Shown here piece after piece: positions 39,701-48,485 of a stretch of 64,000 nucleotides of DNA; within the stretch, counting starts at the first letter, position 1; each line of letters opens with the position of its first letter. Under the pieces are notes generated by a model that was not told where the DNA came from, did no database searches, and worked only from the letters and a program-made list of their open reading frames with translations. Location of the stretch: positions 62,001 through 126,000 of the forward strand of contig JAEEGQ010000022.1 in the NCBI GenBank assembly GCA_016280395.1. The letters are read 5' to 3'. The stretch is from Lachnospiraceae bacterium. Its GTDB lineage: Bacteria > Bacillota > Clostridia > Lachnospirales > Lachnospiraceae. Position numbers and translations under genes: made by a program.

Positions 39701-41103
39701 TGCTTGGGACCGAGTGGCTTGAGATCGCGTTCGAGTATGAGAATACCGGATATACCGGCTATATCGACGCAAGGTATGCGGAGACTCCCGAAACAGAGGT
39801 TGATTTCGAGACAAAGCTTGAACAGCAGGGCTTCCCCGAAAGCTACAGAGTGAAGCTTCGTGCGCTCCACGAGAAATATCCGAACTGGGAGTTCAAGGCA
39901 TATCACACGGGACTTAACTGGAACAACGTCATTAAGAACGAGAATGTTGTCGGGACAAACCTTATCCCGAACAGTAAATCCGTCGAATGGAAATCCCTTG
40001 CAAAGGGGGCTTACAACTGGAAGACGGACAGCTTTATCGTTTATGACGGTTCCTACTGGGTAACCGTTTCCGAGGAAGGCCTTAAGTACTTCATGGATCC
40101 GAGGAACTGGCTTGTCGAGAATTATGTGTTCATGTTCGAGGTCCTGACTTACCAGAGCGAGTACCAGACACTTGAAGGTGTTGAGAAGATACTGAAGAAC
40201 ACGCCGTTCTCGAACAAATCCTACAATTACGTTGACCTTAACGGAAATAATGCCACGATAACCTATGGACAGACCATAATAGAAGCAGCGGAATATTCGG
40301 GTGTAAGCCCGTATCATCTTGCGTCAAGGATCAAGCAGGAGGTTGTCGGGGGACCTACGACCTTAAGCGGCAGCGTTACGGGAACATTCCCGAATTACGA
40401 GGGCCTGTACAACTTCTTCAATATCGGTTCTTACAACAGTACAGCCGAGGGCGGTGCCATAGCAAACGGCCTTAAGTATGCAAAATACGGCAGCTCGAAC
40501 GCTTCGTACAATGCAAACGCCCTTATCCCGTGGAACAGTCCTTACCGTTCAATACTCGGCGGAGGCTATATACTCGGGTACAATTACATAGTGGGACGTG
40601 ACCAGAGCACTATCTACCTGCAGAAGTTCAACGTGACGCCGATCTCGACATATTACCACCAGTACATGGGCAATGTTGAGGCTCCGTGGGCCGAAGCAAC
40701 GAAGGTGCTTGCGGCATACGGCAGTGATGCTTATGAGCTTCCGATAGTGTTCTCCATACCTGTATATGAGAACATGCCTGAGCTGCCCTGCGCCGCACCG
40801 GCAAAGGCTTATAATCCAAACAACTGGCTTGCGAACATGAACGTTACCGATACCGCCGGAAACCATGTGACGATATCGCCTACCTTTGATGTGAGCGTTA
40901 ACCAGGAATATGCCGTTATCCTTGATCCTTCTTATGATGCGATAACGGTTGCCGGGACCACTGTAAGCCGCAAGGCAAAGATAGCGGGCGCGGGAACGTA
41001 TCCCCTTGAATACGGCCTGAACAGGATCGTGCTGTATGTAACAGCCGAAAACGGCGACGTAAGGGAATATATCATCAACGTTGTGCGTGAAAGTCCGGAA
41101 TGA
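36727..41103 (+). CDS. Secreted SH3-repeat cell-wall glucosaminidase with cadherin-like C-terminus
   Basis: A 1458-residue exported protein. The signal peptide covers about residues 1-33. There are about eight clear bacterial SH3 repeats (for example [18 protein letters not shown] at about 200, 291, 378, 492, 578) and two weaker ones (about 780 and 951), joined by Thr-Pro rich linkers. A catalytic region at about 1035-1330 has [16 protein letters not shown], with the likely catalytic Glu, as in endo-beta-N-acetylglucosaminidases of the LytB type. Then a cadherin-like beta-sandwich occupies about 1358-1458. It probably binds and cuts peptidoglycan during cell separation or remodelling. GGAGG precedes the ATG. 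The minus-strand Val-Gly ORFs are shadows of the Thr-Pro repeats. Confidence 0.9.
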   Translation: MSVATKKRRAVAFLLTLCMLLSLFHIQGNVLAASSGVVNVDILNVRTGPSTAYARVMVNGVAAYLTKNTKVEILGKSGDWYQIKASFEGQSISGFVFASYVTVTAVTQTGSYNGYCNRDGVNLRSGPSSAYDRVTTATVSKNTPLEIINTSGSYTYVRVTVNGTEYRGYMYSDYVTKGNPVTAAPATPTPTQGTASGTYNGYVNANGVNIRTGPSTNYARITVNGVQASMNKNVQVEILKTSGEWYYVRTTFNGTEIYGYMYGSYITRSSNNTATPTPTPTKAANQTGTWNGYVNANGVNIRSGPSTNYARITVKGEQAYLMKNAKVEAFSKSGSWYYVRTTFNGSEIKGYMYADYITLTSDLHTETPTQAPVSGVYNAYVNITSVNVRQGPSSRLYDMVKVNGQSAYVPYKGQVEIISTNGDWSYVRTTFNGQEIHGYMYSAYLTRVAVTPTPTPKPTATPTPKPTNTPTPTQKPKATNTPTPTPTPDGINAYISAGEVYVRTGPGTEYDRVKIGGKDFALKENDLIEIISTVNDWHQIKGTVNGKEYTGYVYSPFVIRTVAPTPTPTPYVLENEVSAKTNAEVNVRLGPGTSFAKYMLDGAEVVLKQGQALVITGVSGEWYSVRVTYNGTEVQGYCISKYITPKTQIILPTPTPTPTPTPTNTPTPKPTSTPKPTATPTPTQLPATPTPTPDTRQVPGSKYEHTAYVSSTVLNLRNKPGSTGTTILASLKYGQKLIVVDEDDSLGETWYKVAVDVNGKQETGYVYGLYIYFGLKPPAEAVISAKKSSMHASNSLGSAIMTDKAGKALTFSSGTFIYLISQLSYDSYWFKAEYSDGKNTYQGFILSSDVNIVTPTPTPTPTPTNTPTPTNSPTPTASPSPTNTPTPTATNTPTPTPTNTPTPYMSPTPIPTVTPKPTSQAEATSTPTPTATNTPSPTPTPYLGDATAGRIPNVLYVKTAAGPGGLIVKDAAGNAVLLSNDMPIDIISREEVLGTEWLEIAFEYENTGYTGYIDARYAETPETEVDFETKLEQQGFPESYRVKLRALHEKYPNWEFKAYHTGLNWNNVIKNENVVGTNLIPNSKSVEWKSLAKGAYNWKTDSFIVYDGSYWVTVSEEGLKYFMDPRNWLVENYVFMFEVLTYQSEYQTLEGVEKILKNTPFSNKSYNYVDLNGNNATITYGQTIIEAAEYSGVSPYHLASRIKQEVVGGPTTLSGSVTGTFPNYEGLYNFFNIGSYNSTAEGGAIANGLKYAKYGSSNASYNANALIPWNSPYRSILGGGYILGYNYIVGRDQSTIYLQKFNVTPISTYYHQYMGNVEAPWAEATKVLAAYGSDAYELPIVFSIPVYENMPELPCAAPAKAYNPNNWLANMNVTDTAGNHVTISPTFDVSVNQEYAVILDPSYDAITVAGTTVSRKAKIAGAGTYPLEYGLNRIVLYVTAENGDVREYIINVVRESPE

Positions 41104-41104
41104 T

Positions 41105-42358
41105 ATGAGAAACAAAGGTTTAAGAGCAATAATGATATTTGCGGTGATCTTAGCGGCGGCATTTATGATGCGGCCGCTGAAGGTCTTTGCCGCAAGCGGA
41201 AAAGTGTATTTCAAGACGGATAAGACAGAGGTTGACGTAAACGAGGTGTTTACCGTATATCTGTGCCTTGAATCCGACACCCAGATAGGAGAGTTCTCCT
41301 GCTATATCCTCTATGATGAGAACAGGCTGGGCTTTTACAAGGGCGATAACTCGGTACAGGGCGACGACGGCTCCTTAAAGGTTTCCGTCCACAGCACCGA
41401 GACCGCAGCGGATTCAAAGCAGATACTCATGAAATTTGTGGCCAAGGCTACGGGAAACATTATTTTTTCGGCAACCGACGCTAAGATGTTTGATGTTGCG
41501 GGAATGCCCATCTCCCTTTTGGGCGAAGACCTGACGATCCAGATAAAAGCCGCTGAGGACGCGAATTCCGATGCGACGTTAAAGAGCCTCAGGATAAGCC
41601 CCGGGACACTGACACCGGCTTTTTCACCCGATGTTTACGAATACAGGACCGAAGTTTCGGGCGCTACCGGAAGCATCTATGTAAGCGCGGTTGCAAACGA
41701 CGAAAAGGCAAAGGTTGGGATATACGGGCATACGGCCATCTTCCCCGGCGAAAATACGGTGAGGATAATAGTGACTGCCGAAAACGGTTCCATGCAGGAA
41801 TATTCGGTGGTCGTCGTAAGGGATAATCCCGATGCGACGCCGACACCCACCGAAACACCTACCGAAGCACCAACTCCGACTCCGGAGCCTACCCCGACTC
41901 AGAGTATTTACCGCTGGCGCATCGAGACTTATGATGAGGACGGAAGCTCCTTTATCGCAGGGACATTTAATTTTGAGATAATCGAGGACCCGAAGGGGTA
42001 TGAGATACCGGCGGGTTTCGAAAAAACAAAGCTCGTTATCGCGGGAAAGCAGGTTACGGTGTTTGCGCCGGATGCTTCCGCGGGAAGTGAGTTTGTGCTG
42101 CTCGTTTTAAGAAAAGACGGGCAGGATGCGGCCGTTTACCGTTATGACAGGTCCGACGGAACACTGCAGCGCTTTGTTAAAGAAGACATAACCATCAGAC
42201 GGACCGAGAATACGGTAAACGAAGAGGTTATAAAGCAGCTTAAAGAATATAAGGACGGGGTCACGGGACTCGGCCTTGCACTTGCACTTGTAGCCGGTCT
42301 GTGGCTTGTGACCGCTGTACTTCTCATCTTTTTTATCAGAAAATCCAAAGAGGTCTAG
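41105..42358 (+). CDS. Membrane-anchored cohesin-like / cadherin-like surface protein
   Basis: About 417 residues: a signal peptide, a cohesin-like beta domain (about 30-155, VYFKTDKTEVDVNEVFTVYLCL ... GEFSCYILYDENRLGFYKG), a cadherin-like domain (about 165-250, LKSLRISPGTLTPAFSPDVYEY ... NTVRIIVTAENGSMQEYSVVVV), a Thr-Pro linker, a further soluble part and a C-terminal helix (LGLALALVAGLWLVTAVLLIFF) with a basic tail. It stands 1 base after the SH3 protein and shares its cadherin-like domain type. It may hold or partner that hydrolase at the membrane. The track start at 41081 lies inside the previous gene. Confidence 0.8.
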   Translation: MRNKGLRAIMIFAVILAAAFMMRPLKVFAASGKVYFKTDKTEVDVNEVFTVYLCLESDTQIGEFSCYILYDENRLGFYKGDNSVQGDDGSLKVSVHSTETAADSKQILMKFVAKATGNIIFSATDAKMFDVAGMPISLLGEDLTIQIKAAEDANSDATLKSLRISPGTLTPAFSPDVYEYRTEVSGATGSIYVSAVANDEKAKVGIYGHTAIFPGENTVRIIVTAENGSMQEYSVVVVRDNPDATPTPTETPTEAPTPTPEPTPTQSIYRWRIETYDEDGSSFIAGTFNFEIIEDPKGYEIPAGFEKTKLVIAGKQVTVFAPDASAGSEFVLLVLRKDGQDAAVYRYDRSDGTLQRFVKEDITIRRTENTVNEEVIKQLKEYKDGVTGLGLALALVAGLWLVTAVLLIFFIRKSKEV

Positions 42359-42361
42359 AAC

Positions 42362-44824
42362 ATGAAACTTAAACTGACAAAACAGGCAAAGCAGGCGATA
42401 GGGTTTGCTGAGTCGCTTGCAAAGGAGATGCACCATACCTATGTCGGAACGGAGCATCTTCTCGGCGGGCTTGTGCTTGCGGAAGGCTTTGCGGGGAGAG
42501 TGCTCGAACAGAACGGTGTGGGGATCGAAAGGCTCAAGAGCATGATTGCCGAACTTATCTCCGAGGGTGTGAGCAAGGCTGCCGTTAAAGATGTTGAACA
42601 CACTCCGAGACTCGACAAGGTGATCGAGGGGAGCGAACGTGAGGCCGAACGCTTCGGAAATACAGGTATCGGGACAGAGCATCTGCTTCTTTCGATGTTC
42701 CATGAACCCGACTGTGTGGCGGTAAGGCTGCTCAACACAATGAATATCGCCATACCGAAGATATACACGGAAGTCCTTACTTCCATGGGCATAGATGCGG
42801 AGGATATCCGCGACGAGGTGGGAGCACTCCGCGGCGGGGCATCGCCCACACCCGCCCTTGACAAATATACAAAGGATCTTACCGGAATGGCCGAGGACGG
42901 GCTTCTGGACCCTGTCATCGGCAAGGAAGACAAGATAAAGCGCATGATGCAGGTGCTCTGCAGACGTACCAAGAACAACCCGTGCCTTGTGGGTGAACCG
43001 GGAGTCGGAAAGACCGCGATAGTTGAATCCTTAGCACAGCGCATAGTTCTCGGGGATGTACCGGAGATCCTTCTTGACAAGCGCATATTAAGCCTTGAAA
43101 TGTCCGGAATGGTTGCCGGGACAAAGTACCGCGGCGAATTCGAGGAGCGTATCAAGCAGCTTATCGAAGAGGCAGAGAACGACGGCAGCGTGATCCTTTT
43201 CATAGATGAGCTCCATACCATAATCGGAGCCGGAAACGCAGAGGGAGCCCTTGATGCGTCAAATATCATGAAACCGGCGCTCGCAAGGGGCAGTCTTCAG
43301 GTTATAGGTGCAACGACACTTGAAGAGTACAGGAAGCATATCGAAAAGGATCCTGCGTTAGAGCGCAGGTTCCAGCCGATAACGGTTGAAGAGCCCGATG
43401 AAGAACAGACTATAGAGATCCTTAAAGGTATCAGGGGTGTATATGAAAAGCACCACGGGATAACCATTACGGATAGCGCCATAGAGGCTGCGGCAAAGCT
43501 TTCGGGCAGATATATCAACGACAGGTTCCTGCCCGACAAGGCCATAGACCTGATAGACGAAGCATCGGCAGCGGTCAAGCTGAACAACTTCACCGTTCCG
43601 AAGGATATACGTGCGCTTGCCGACGAAGACCTGCTCCTTAACAGGGATATAGATGAGGCTCTTTCCGCCGGAGATATGGATAAGGCTTCAAAGCTGAGCA
43701 GGAAGCTGCGCAGAAACGAAAAGAAGCTCGAAGATTTAAAAGAAGCCCGTAAAAATGATGTGTCCGGGCAGAAGAGCAGCATAACCGACAGCGATATCGC
43801 CGATGTTGTGGCGAGGATCACCGGGGTGCCGGTAACAAAGCTTACAAGGACGGAAGCGGAAAAGCTCATGAACCTTGAAAGTGAGCTCCATAAGCGCGTT
43901 ATAGGGCAGGATGAGGCCGTGACCGCGGTATCAAAAGCCATAAGACGGGGCAGGGCGGGGTTAAAAGACCCTAAACGTCCTGTGGGCTCTTTCCTGTTCC
44001 TCGGACCTACGGGAGTAGGCAAGACCGAGCTTTCAAAGGCTCTTGCGGAGGCCCTGTTTGGCGACGAGAATTCCGTTATCCGCGTGGATATGTCGGAATA
44101 TATGGAAAAGCACAGCGTATCGAAGCTTATCGGTTCGCCGCCCGGATATGTTGGATATGACGAAGGCGGGCAGCTTTCCGAAAAGATCCGCAGGAAGCCT
44201 TACAGCGTACTGCTCTTTGATGAGGTGGAGAAGGCGCATCCGGATGTGTTCAACATCCTCCTGCAGGTGCTTGATGACGGACATATAACAGATGCCCAGG
44301 GACGCAAGGTAAGCTTCAAGAATTCCATCATCATAATGACGTCAAATGCCGGTGCCCAGTCCATAATCGAGCCCAAGAAGCTCGGCTTTGGCGCCGCAGA
44401 TGACGAAAAGGCCGATTACAAGCGCATGAAAGACGGCGTCATGGAAGAAGTAAGGCGTATATTCAAGCCCGAATTCATAAACAGGATCGACGAGATAATC
44501 GTATTCAGGCAGCTTTCAAAGGAGAACCTCTCGGATATCGTAAGGCTCCTTCTGAACGAATTAAAGAAGCGCTGCGCATCACAGATGCAGATAAAACTGA
44601 ATTATGACGACAAGGCGGTGGCGCTGCTCCTTGAGCAGGGTTCGGATGTAAAGTACGGCGCAAGACCCTTAAGACGAGCCATCCAGACAAAGGTAGAGGA
44701 CGAGATTGCGGAGAGGATCCTGAACGGCACCGCGCCTTCGGGCTGCACGATATCTCTTTCTGCTGCCGAAAAAGAGCTTGTTTTCAGGGTACGCAGGCCG
44801 TCTCAAAAAAAGATGGAAAAGTAG
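42362..44824 (+). CDS. clpC: ClpC unfoldase of the Clp protease
   Basis: Hexameric AAA+ unfoldase that feeds proteins to ClpP. 820 residues, normal length. Two N-terminal Clp repeats (1-145), D1 AAA with Walker A GEPGVGKTAI (about 210) and VILFIDELHTIIGAG, a middle coiled-coil region (about 410-480), and D2 AAA with GPTGVGKTELSKALAE (about 548). In many Firmicutes it follows ctsR-mcsA-mcsB. Here it starts 3 bases after a surface-protein gene, and no CtsR-type heptad repeat was found near it, so its control may differ. Confidence 0.96.
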   Translation: MKLKLTKQAKQAIGFAESLAKEMHHTYVGTEHLLGGLVLAEGFAGRVLEQNGVGIERLKSMIAELISEGVSKAAVKDVEHTPRLDKVIEGSEREAERFGNTGIGTEHLLLSMFHEPDCVAVRLLNTMNIAIPKIYTEVLTSMGIDAEDIRDEVGALRGGASPTPALDKYTKDLTGMAEDGLLDPVIGKEDKIKRMMQVLCRRTKNNPCLVGEPGVGKTAIVESLAQRIVLGDVPEILLDKRILSLEMSGMVAGTKYRGEFEERIKQLIEEAENDGSVILFIDELHTIIGAGNAEGALDASNIMKPALARGSLQVIGATTLEEYRKHIEKDPALERRFQPITVEEPDEEQTIEILKGIRGVYEKHHGITITDSAIEAAAKLSGRYINDRFLPDKAIDLIDEASAAVKLNNFTVPKDIRALADEDLLLNRDIDEALSAGDMDKASKLSRKLRRNEKKLEDLKEARKNDVSGQKSSITDSDIADVVARITGVPVTKLTRTEAEKLMNLESELHKRVIGQDEAVTAVSKAIRRGRAGLKDPKRPVGSFLFLGPTGVGKTELSKALAEALFGDENSVIRVDMSEYMEKHSVSKLIGSPPGYVGYDEGGQLSEKIRRKPYSVLLFDEVEKAHPDVFNILLQVLDDGHITDAQGRKVSFKNSIIIMTSNAGAQSIIEPKKLGFGAADDEKADYKRMKDGVMEEVRRIFKPEFINRIDEIIVFRQLSKENLSDIVRLLLNELKKRCASQMQIKLNYDDKAVALLLEQGSDVKYGARPLRRAIQTKVEDEIAERILNGTAPSGCTISLSAAEKELVFRVRRPSQKKMEK

Positions 44825-44842
44825 AAGCTTTTATGGTACAAT
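44814..44842 (+). promoter_or_regulatory. Probable promoter for the small ORF and radA
   Basis: TGGAAA, 17-bp spacer, TACAAT, overlapping the end of clpC. The -35 is only a partial match. Confidence 0.4.
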
Positions 44843-44846
44843 TCAA

Positions 44847-44875
44847 TCGGAGGCGTATGTTCCGATACGCCCCGA
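44847..44875 (+). promoter_or_regulatory. Stem-loop at the transcript 5' end before the small ORF
   Basis: TCGG-A-GGCGTAT, loop GTTCCG, ATACGCC-CCGA. The hairpin would begin close to the predicted transcript start (about 44849), the position of a 5' stabilising or regulatory stem. No T run follows, so it is not a terminator. Confidence 0.5.
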
Positions 44876-44920
44876 ACACAACTAACTGCCTCGCAGAGAA
44901 TGCCGGCTGAAAGGAATATC

Positions 44921-45328
44921 ATGGAAGACAACATTATTCGTGTTGATGAAGACGGAACGTTAAGCTTCGGCGATTATACACTTCCGGAGAAAAAGAAAGT
45001 TTCCGACTACGAAGTTGACGGCGACTATTACAAGATCAAGACATTCTATGAGATGACAAAGCTTGAAAAGAATGAGGGTTTTATTTATGAATCGGTGCCC
45101 GGCACCAATGTTTCGAAATTCAGTGCCGACATGAACGGAATGTCATTTACCGTATCGGGCACGGAAACGGCGCAGCTTACACTCGGTCTTACAGAGAACG
45201 AGGAATATGAAGTGCTTATAGATGATGTAAACGTCGGAAGGATGACGACAAATATCAGCGGAAAGCTCAGTGTCAGCGTTGAGCTTGAAAAGGACAGACC
45301 TGTGGAGGTTAAGATAATAAGACGCTGA
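44921..45328 (+). CDS. Small conserved-position protein between clpC and radA
   Basis: A 135-residue, acidic, soluble-looking protein made mostly of beta-strand-like alternation (DYTLPEKKKVSDYEVDGDYYKIKTFYEMTKLEKNEGF, then VSVELEKDRPVEVKIIRR at the end). No signal peptide or membrane segment. ATG 44921 is chosen because AAAGGAA lies 6 bases upstream; the track start at 44900 has no such site. It sits exactly between two genes that are neighbours in many Firmicutes. I do not recognise it, and any function would be a guess. Confidence 0.75.
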   Translation: MEDNIIRVDEDGTLSFGDYTLPEKKKVSDYEVDGDYYKIKTFYEMTKLEKNEGFIYESVPGTNVSKFSADMNGMSFTVSGTETAQLTLGLTENEEYEVLIDDVNVGRMTTNISGKLSVSVELEKDRPVEVKIIRR

Positions 45329-45347
45329 TGGATCTTGGGGAGATTCA

Positions 45348-46703
45348 ATGAAGGGGAAGACAGTATTTTTCTGCACCGAGTGCGGTAATGAGACCGCCAA
45401 GTGGCAGGGCAGATGTCCTGCGTGCGGGGCATGGAATACTTTATCTGAGGAGCCGGCAGCGGGAAAGAGCACCGGTTCAAAGTCGAGTCACAATGTCACA
45501 CCTGTAGCTTTATCGCAGGTTTCCTTCACATCCGAAGAACGAATCTTAACGGGAATCCACGAATTTGACCGCGTCCTTGGCGGGGGAATAGTCGTGGGTT
45601 CTCTGGTTTTGGTCGGAGGAGATCCGGGAATAGGCAAATCGACGCTGCTCCTGCAGGTTTGCAGGGAGCTTTCGGATAAAAAGAGTATTCTTTATGTTTC
45701 CGGCGAGGAGTCCGCAAGACAGATAAAGATGCGGGCCGACAGGCTCGGGAATTTTTCCGACGGAGTAAAGCTCCTTTCGGAAACAAGCCTTGATGCGGTG
45801 GAAGATGCGCTAAGGCAGTTTACACCGGACATCATGATAATCGATTCCATACAGACCATGAGCAGGGACGACATCTCGTCCGCTCCGGGAAGCGTGAGCC
45901 AGGTCAGGGAAAGCACCAACACACTGCTCCATATTGCAAAAGACAGGAACATCACGGTGTTTATCGTGGGCCATGTCACTAAGGACGGACAGGTGGCGGG
46001 ACCGAGGATGCTCGAGCATATGGTCGATACGGTCCTTTATTTTGAGGGAGAACAATCCGCAAATTACAGGATCCTTCGTGCCGTCAAGAACAGGTTCGGC
46101 TCAACCGATGAGATCGGTGTGTTTGAGATGAAAACGGACGGGCTGAGGGAAGTTGCCAACCCGTCGGAATATATGCTGCAGGGAAGACCGCTCGGAGAGC
46201 CGGGGTCTGTTGTTGCGCCTGCGGTCGAGGGCAGCAGGGCGATCCTTGTGGAGATACAGGCGCTTGTCTGCAAGTCCAGCTTCCAGATACCGCGAAGGAC
46301 CGCTGCGGGAGCGGATTACAACAGGATGAACCTGCTTATGGCAGTGCTTGAAAAGAGGCTGGGAACGGAGCTTGCCTGGTGCGACGCCTATCTGAACGTG
46401 GCAGGCGGCATGAGGGTTACGGAGCCGGCGCTCGATCTTTGCATCGTCACGGCGATCCTCTCAAGCTTCAGGAACAAAGCATTGAACGAGAAGACGGTGT
46501 GCTTCGGCGAGGTGGGCCTTACAGGTGAGATAAGAGGCGTGAATTATGCCGCGCAGCGCATCCGCGAAGCGGAAAAGCTTGGGTTTGAAAGGTGTATAAT
46601 GCCTGCAGTCCAGGTAAAGGAGCTTGCAAAAGAGCATCCCAATATAGAGCTTATAGGAGTAAGCAGCGTTAAAGACCTTAACGCGATAATATCAAAGTCA
46701 TGA
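45348..46703 (+). CDS. radA: DNA repair protein RadA
   Basis: RecA-like helicase that extends recombination branches. 451 residues, family length. C4 zinc finger CTECGNETAKWQGRCPACG, Walker A GGDPGIGKSTLLLQV (about 92), the RadA-specific KNRFGSTDE (about 248) and a C-terminal Lon-protease-like domain (GEVGLTGEIRGV). The next gene overlaps by 4 bases (ATGA), giving strong coupling to the propeller protein. Confidence 0.97.
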   Translation: MKGKTVFFCTECGNETAKWQGRCPACGAWNTLSEEPAAGKSTGSKSSHNVTPVALSQVSFTSEERILTGIHEFDRVLGGGIVVGSLVLVGGDPGIGKSTLLLQVCRELSDKKSILYVSGEESARQIKMRADRLGNFSDGVKLLSETSLDAVEDALRQFTPDIMIIDSIQTMSRDDISSAPGSVSQVRESTNTLLHIAKDRNITVFIVGHVTKDGQVAGPRMLEHMVDTVLYFEGEQSANYRILRAVKNRFGSTDEIGVFEMKTDGLREVANPSEYMLQGRPLGEPGSVVAPAVEGSRAILVEIQALVCKSSFQIPRRTAAGADYNRMNLLMAVLEKRLGTELAWCDAYLNVAGGMRVTEPALDLCIVTAILSSFRNKALNEKTVCFGEVGLTGEIRGVNYAAQRIREAEKLGFERCIMPAVQVKELAKEHPNIELIGVSSVKDLNAIISKS

Positions 46704-48472
46704 ATATAACCGAAGAACAGGAAATCAAAATAACCAGGATATTAAAGATCGCTTCAGTGGTGCTTGCCGCCGTGCTGGTACTGATCCTTTGCGGAACCTT
46801 TGTCCTGCTCGTAAAGGTAAAGGGTAATTTCAGCTATGTGTATAATTACATGGTAAAGACCGAGGGCGGGAAAAGTGTCGAAAAGAACCCGAACGGAGCG
46901 GCTTATGCCGATTCTCCGGCGCCTTTTTCGCTGCCGGGGACCGCACCGTTTGCGTTCCTAAAGAGGACAGAGATACTTGAAAACGGCGCAAAGACCGATG
47001 TTTTCAACAGGGCCGAAAGGATCGTCTTTACCGAGGATTATCTTAAGGATTTTACCGCTTTTAACGGGATCATAACCTTCAGGGGCAATTATTCAAGATC
47101 AAAGAGTTCCTACGGAACGGTCTCGCTTAAATCCAACACTATTTCAAAGGACTACTGGACTTATAAGACCGGAAAAGTGTTAAAGAGCGACGGTGTGAAC
47201 TTCTGGTCCGGCAACGGCTGGACGGGACAGCCCCTCGCAGTGCAGTGGGATCAGGGCACAAAGGCAGTCATGAACCTTTATCCCGAAGCTAAAGCAAAGA
47301 GCGGTCTTGTTGAAGTCATTTATCCCGGAATGGACGGAATGATCCATTTTCTTGATATGGAAACGGGAAAAGAGACAAGGGATGCAATAAATGTCGGAAT
47401 GACCTTTAAGGGAACATGCTCACTGCATCCGTATTATCCGCTGCTTGTGTGCGGTTCCGGAGATTCCGCACCCGGTCTTTTCGGTGAGCAGGTAAGCGCC
47501 AGGGTATTCATCTACAGTCTTCTCGACGGAAAGAAGCTGTACGAGTTCGGTGCAAATGACAACTTTGCGCCGCGCATATGGCATGCGTATGACAGTTCCG
47601 CCATTTTCTCGGCAGAGACCGATACCCTGATAGCACCGGGCGAGAACGGTGTCATTTACACGATAAAGCTCAATTCGGTCTATGACCCGGCAAACGGCAT
47701 CTTGAGCGTGGATCCGGAGCAGCCGGTTGAATATACCTACTATTCAGAGGCATCGGAAAAACGCATTTATCAGGGCGAAGGCGGGTACGGCTCTGAGGCG
47801 AGCGCCGTGGTATGGGAGAATTACCTGTTCCTTGGCGATAACGGCGGTATATTCTACTGTCTTGACCTTAACACACTCACGCCTGTCTGGGTGCAGGATC
47901 TGTATGAGGACATCAACTCAAGTCCTGTTTTTGAAGTTACGGAAACAGGCGAGAAGTACATATATGTCGGCACGACTCTCAAATACCACACAGACGGACA
48001 TCATCTCGGTGAGGCCTGCATCTACAAGATCAACGCCATGACGGGTGACATCGTCTGGAAGAAGCCTTACGAAGTGCATACCGTGCTCGGTCTTGCCGGG
48101 GGCATTCTTTCTACCGGCACGAGCGGCGAGGGTAAATATTCGGATTATATTTATTATGCGGTATCAAAGGTGCCTTCGGTGGATACGGCTTATATCGTTG
48201 CGATAAGCAAGAAGACCGGCGAGGAATACTGGCGTACGGAGCTCAAATGCGATGCATGGAGCTCGGGAGCGCTTCTGTATGATACGGACGGTTCGGCAAA
48301 GTACGTACAGTGCTGCGGCAACGGCGATATCCTGCTTATGGATGCGAAGACCGGAAAGATACTCGCGTCAAAGAATTTCGGGTCAAATATCGAAGCCACT
48401 CCGGTGGTCTTTGACAACCGTCTTGCGGTAGGACTACGAAGCGAATATATACTCGGTATCAAGTTTGAATGA
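46700..48472 (+). CDS. Membrane-anchored PQQ-type beta-propeller protein
   Basis: A 590-residue protein with one N-terminal membrane helix (about 16-45, IASVVLAAVLVLILCGTFVLLVKV) and a large outward domain with PQQ-like propeller repeats (for example VYTIKLNSVYDPANG, LFLGDNGGIFYCLDLNTLTPVW, IYKINAMTGDIVWKKPY, ILLMDAKTGKILASKNFG). The repeated Trp/Gly tails are of structural type; there is no sign of PQQ-dehydrogenase catalysis, so it is more likely a scaffold or binding surface. It is coupled to radA upstream and to a solute-binding-like gene 13 bases downstream. Function unknown. Confidence 0.8.
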   Translation: MNITEEQEIKITRILKIASVVLAAVLVLILCGTFVLLVKVKGNFSYVYNYMVKTEGGKSVEKNPNGAAYADSPAPFSLPGTAPFAFLKRTEILENGAKTDVFNRAERIVFTEDYLKDFTAFNGIITFRGNYSRSKSSYGTVSLKSNTISKDYWTYKTGKVLKSDGVNFWSGNGWTGQPLAVQWDQGTKAVMNLYPEAKAKSGLVEVIYPGMDGMIHFLDMETGKETRDAINVGMTFKGTCSLHPYYPLLVCGSGDSAPGLFGEQVSARVFIYSLLDGKKLYEFGANDNFAPRIWHAYDSSAIFSAETDTLIAPGENGVIYTIKLNSVYDPANGILSVDPEQPVEYTYYSEASEKRIYQGEGGYGSEASAVVWENYLFLGDNGGIFYCLDLNTLTPVWVQDLYEDINSSPVFEVTETGEKYIYVGTTLKYHTDGHHLGEACIYKINAMTGDIVWKKPYEVHTVLGLAGGILSTGTSGEGKYSDYIYYAVSKVPSVDTAYIVAISKKTGEEYWRTELKCDAWSSGALLYDTDGSAKYVQCCGNGDILLMDAKTGKILASKNFGSNIEATPVVFDNRLAVGLRSEYILGIKFE

Positions 48473-48485
48473 GGCGTGAAAGATA

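Noticed and set aside
44847-44875. Terminator after clpC
   Set aside because: No T run, and the hairpin starts at the predicted start of the next transcript.
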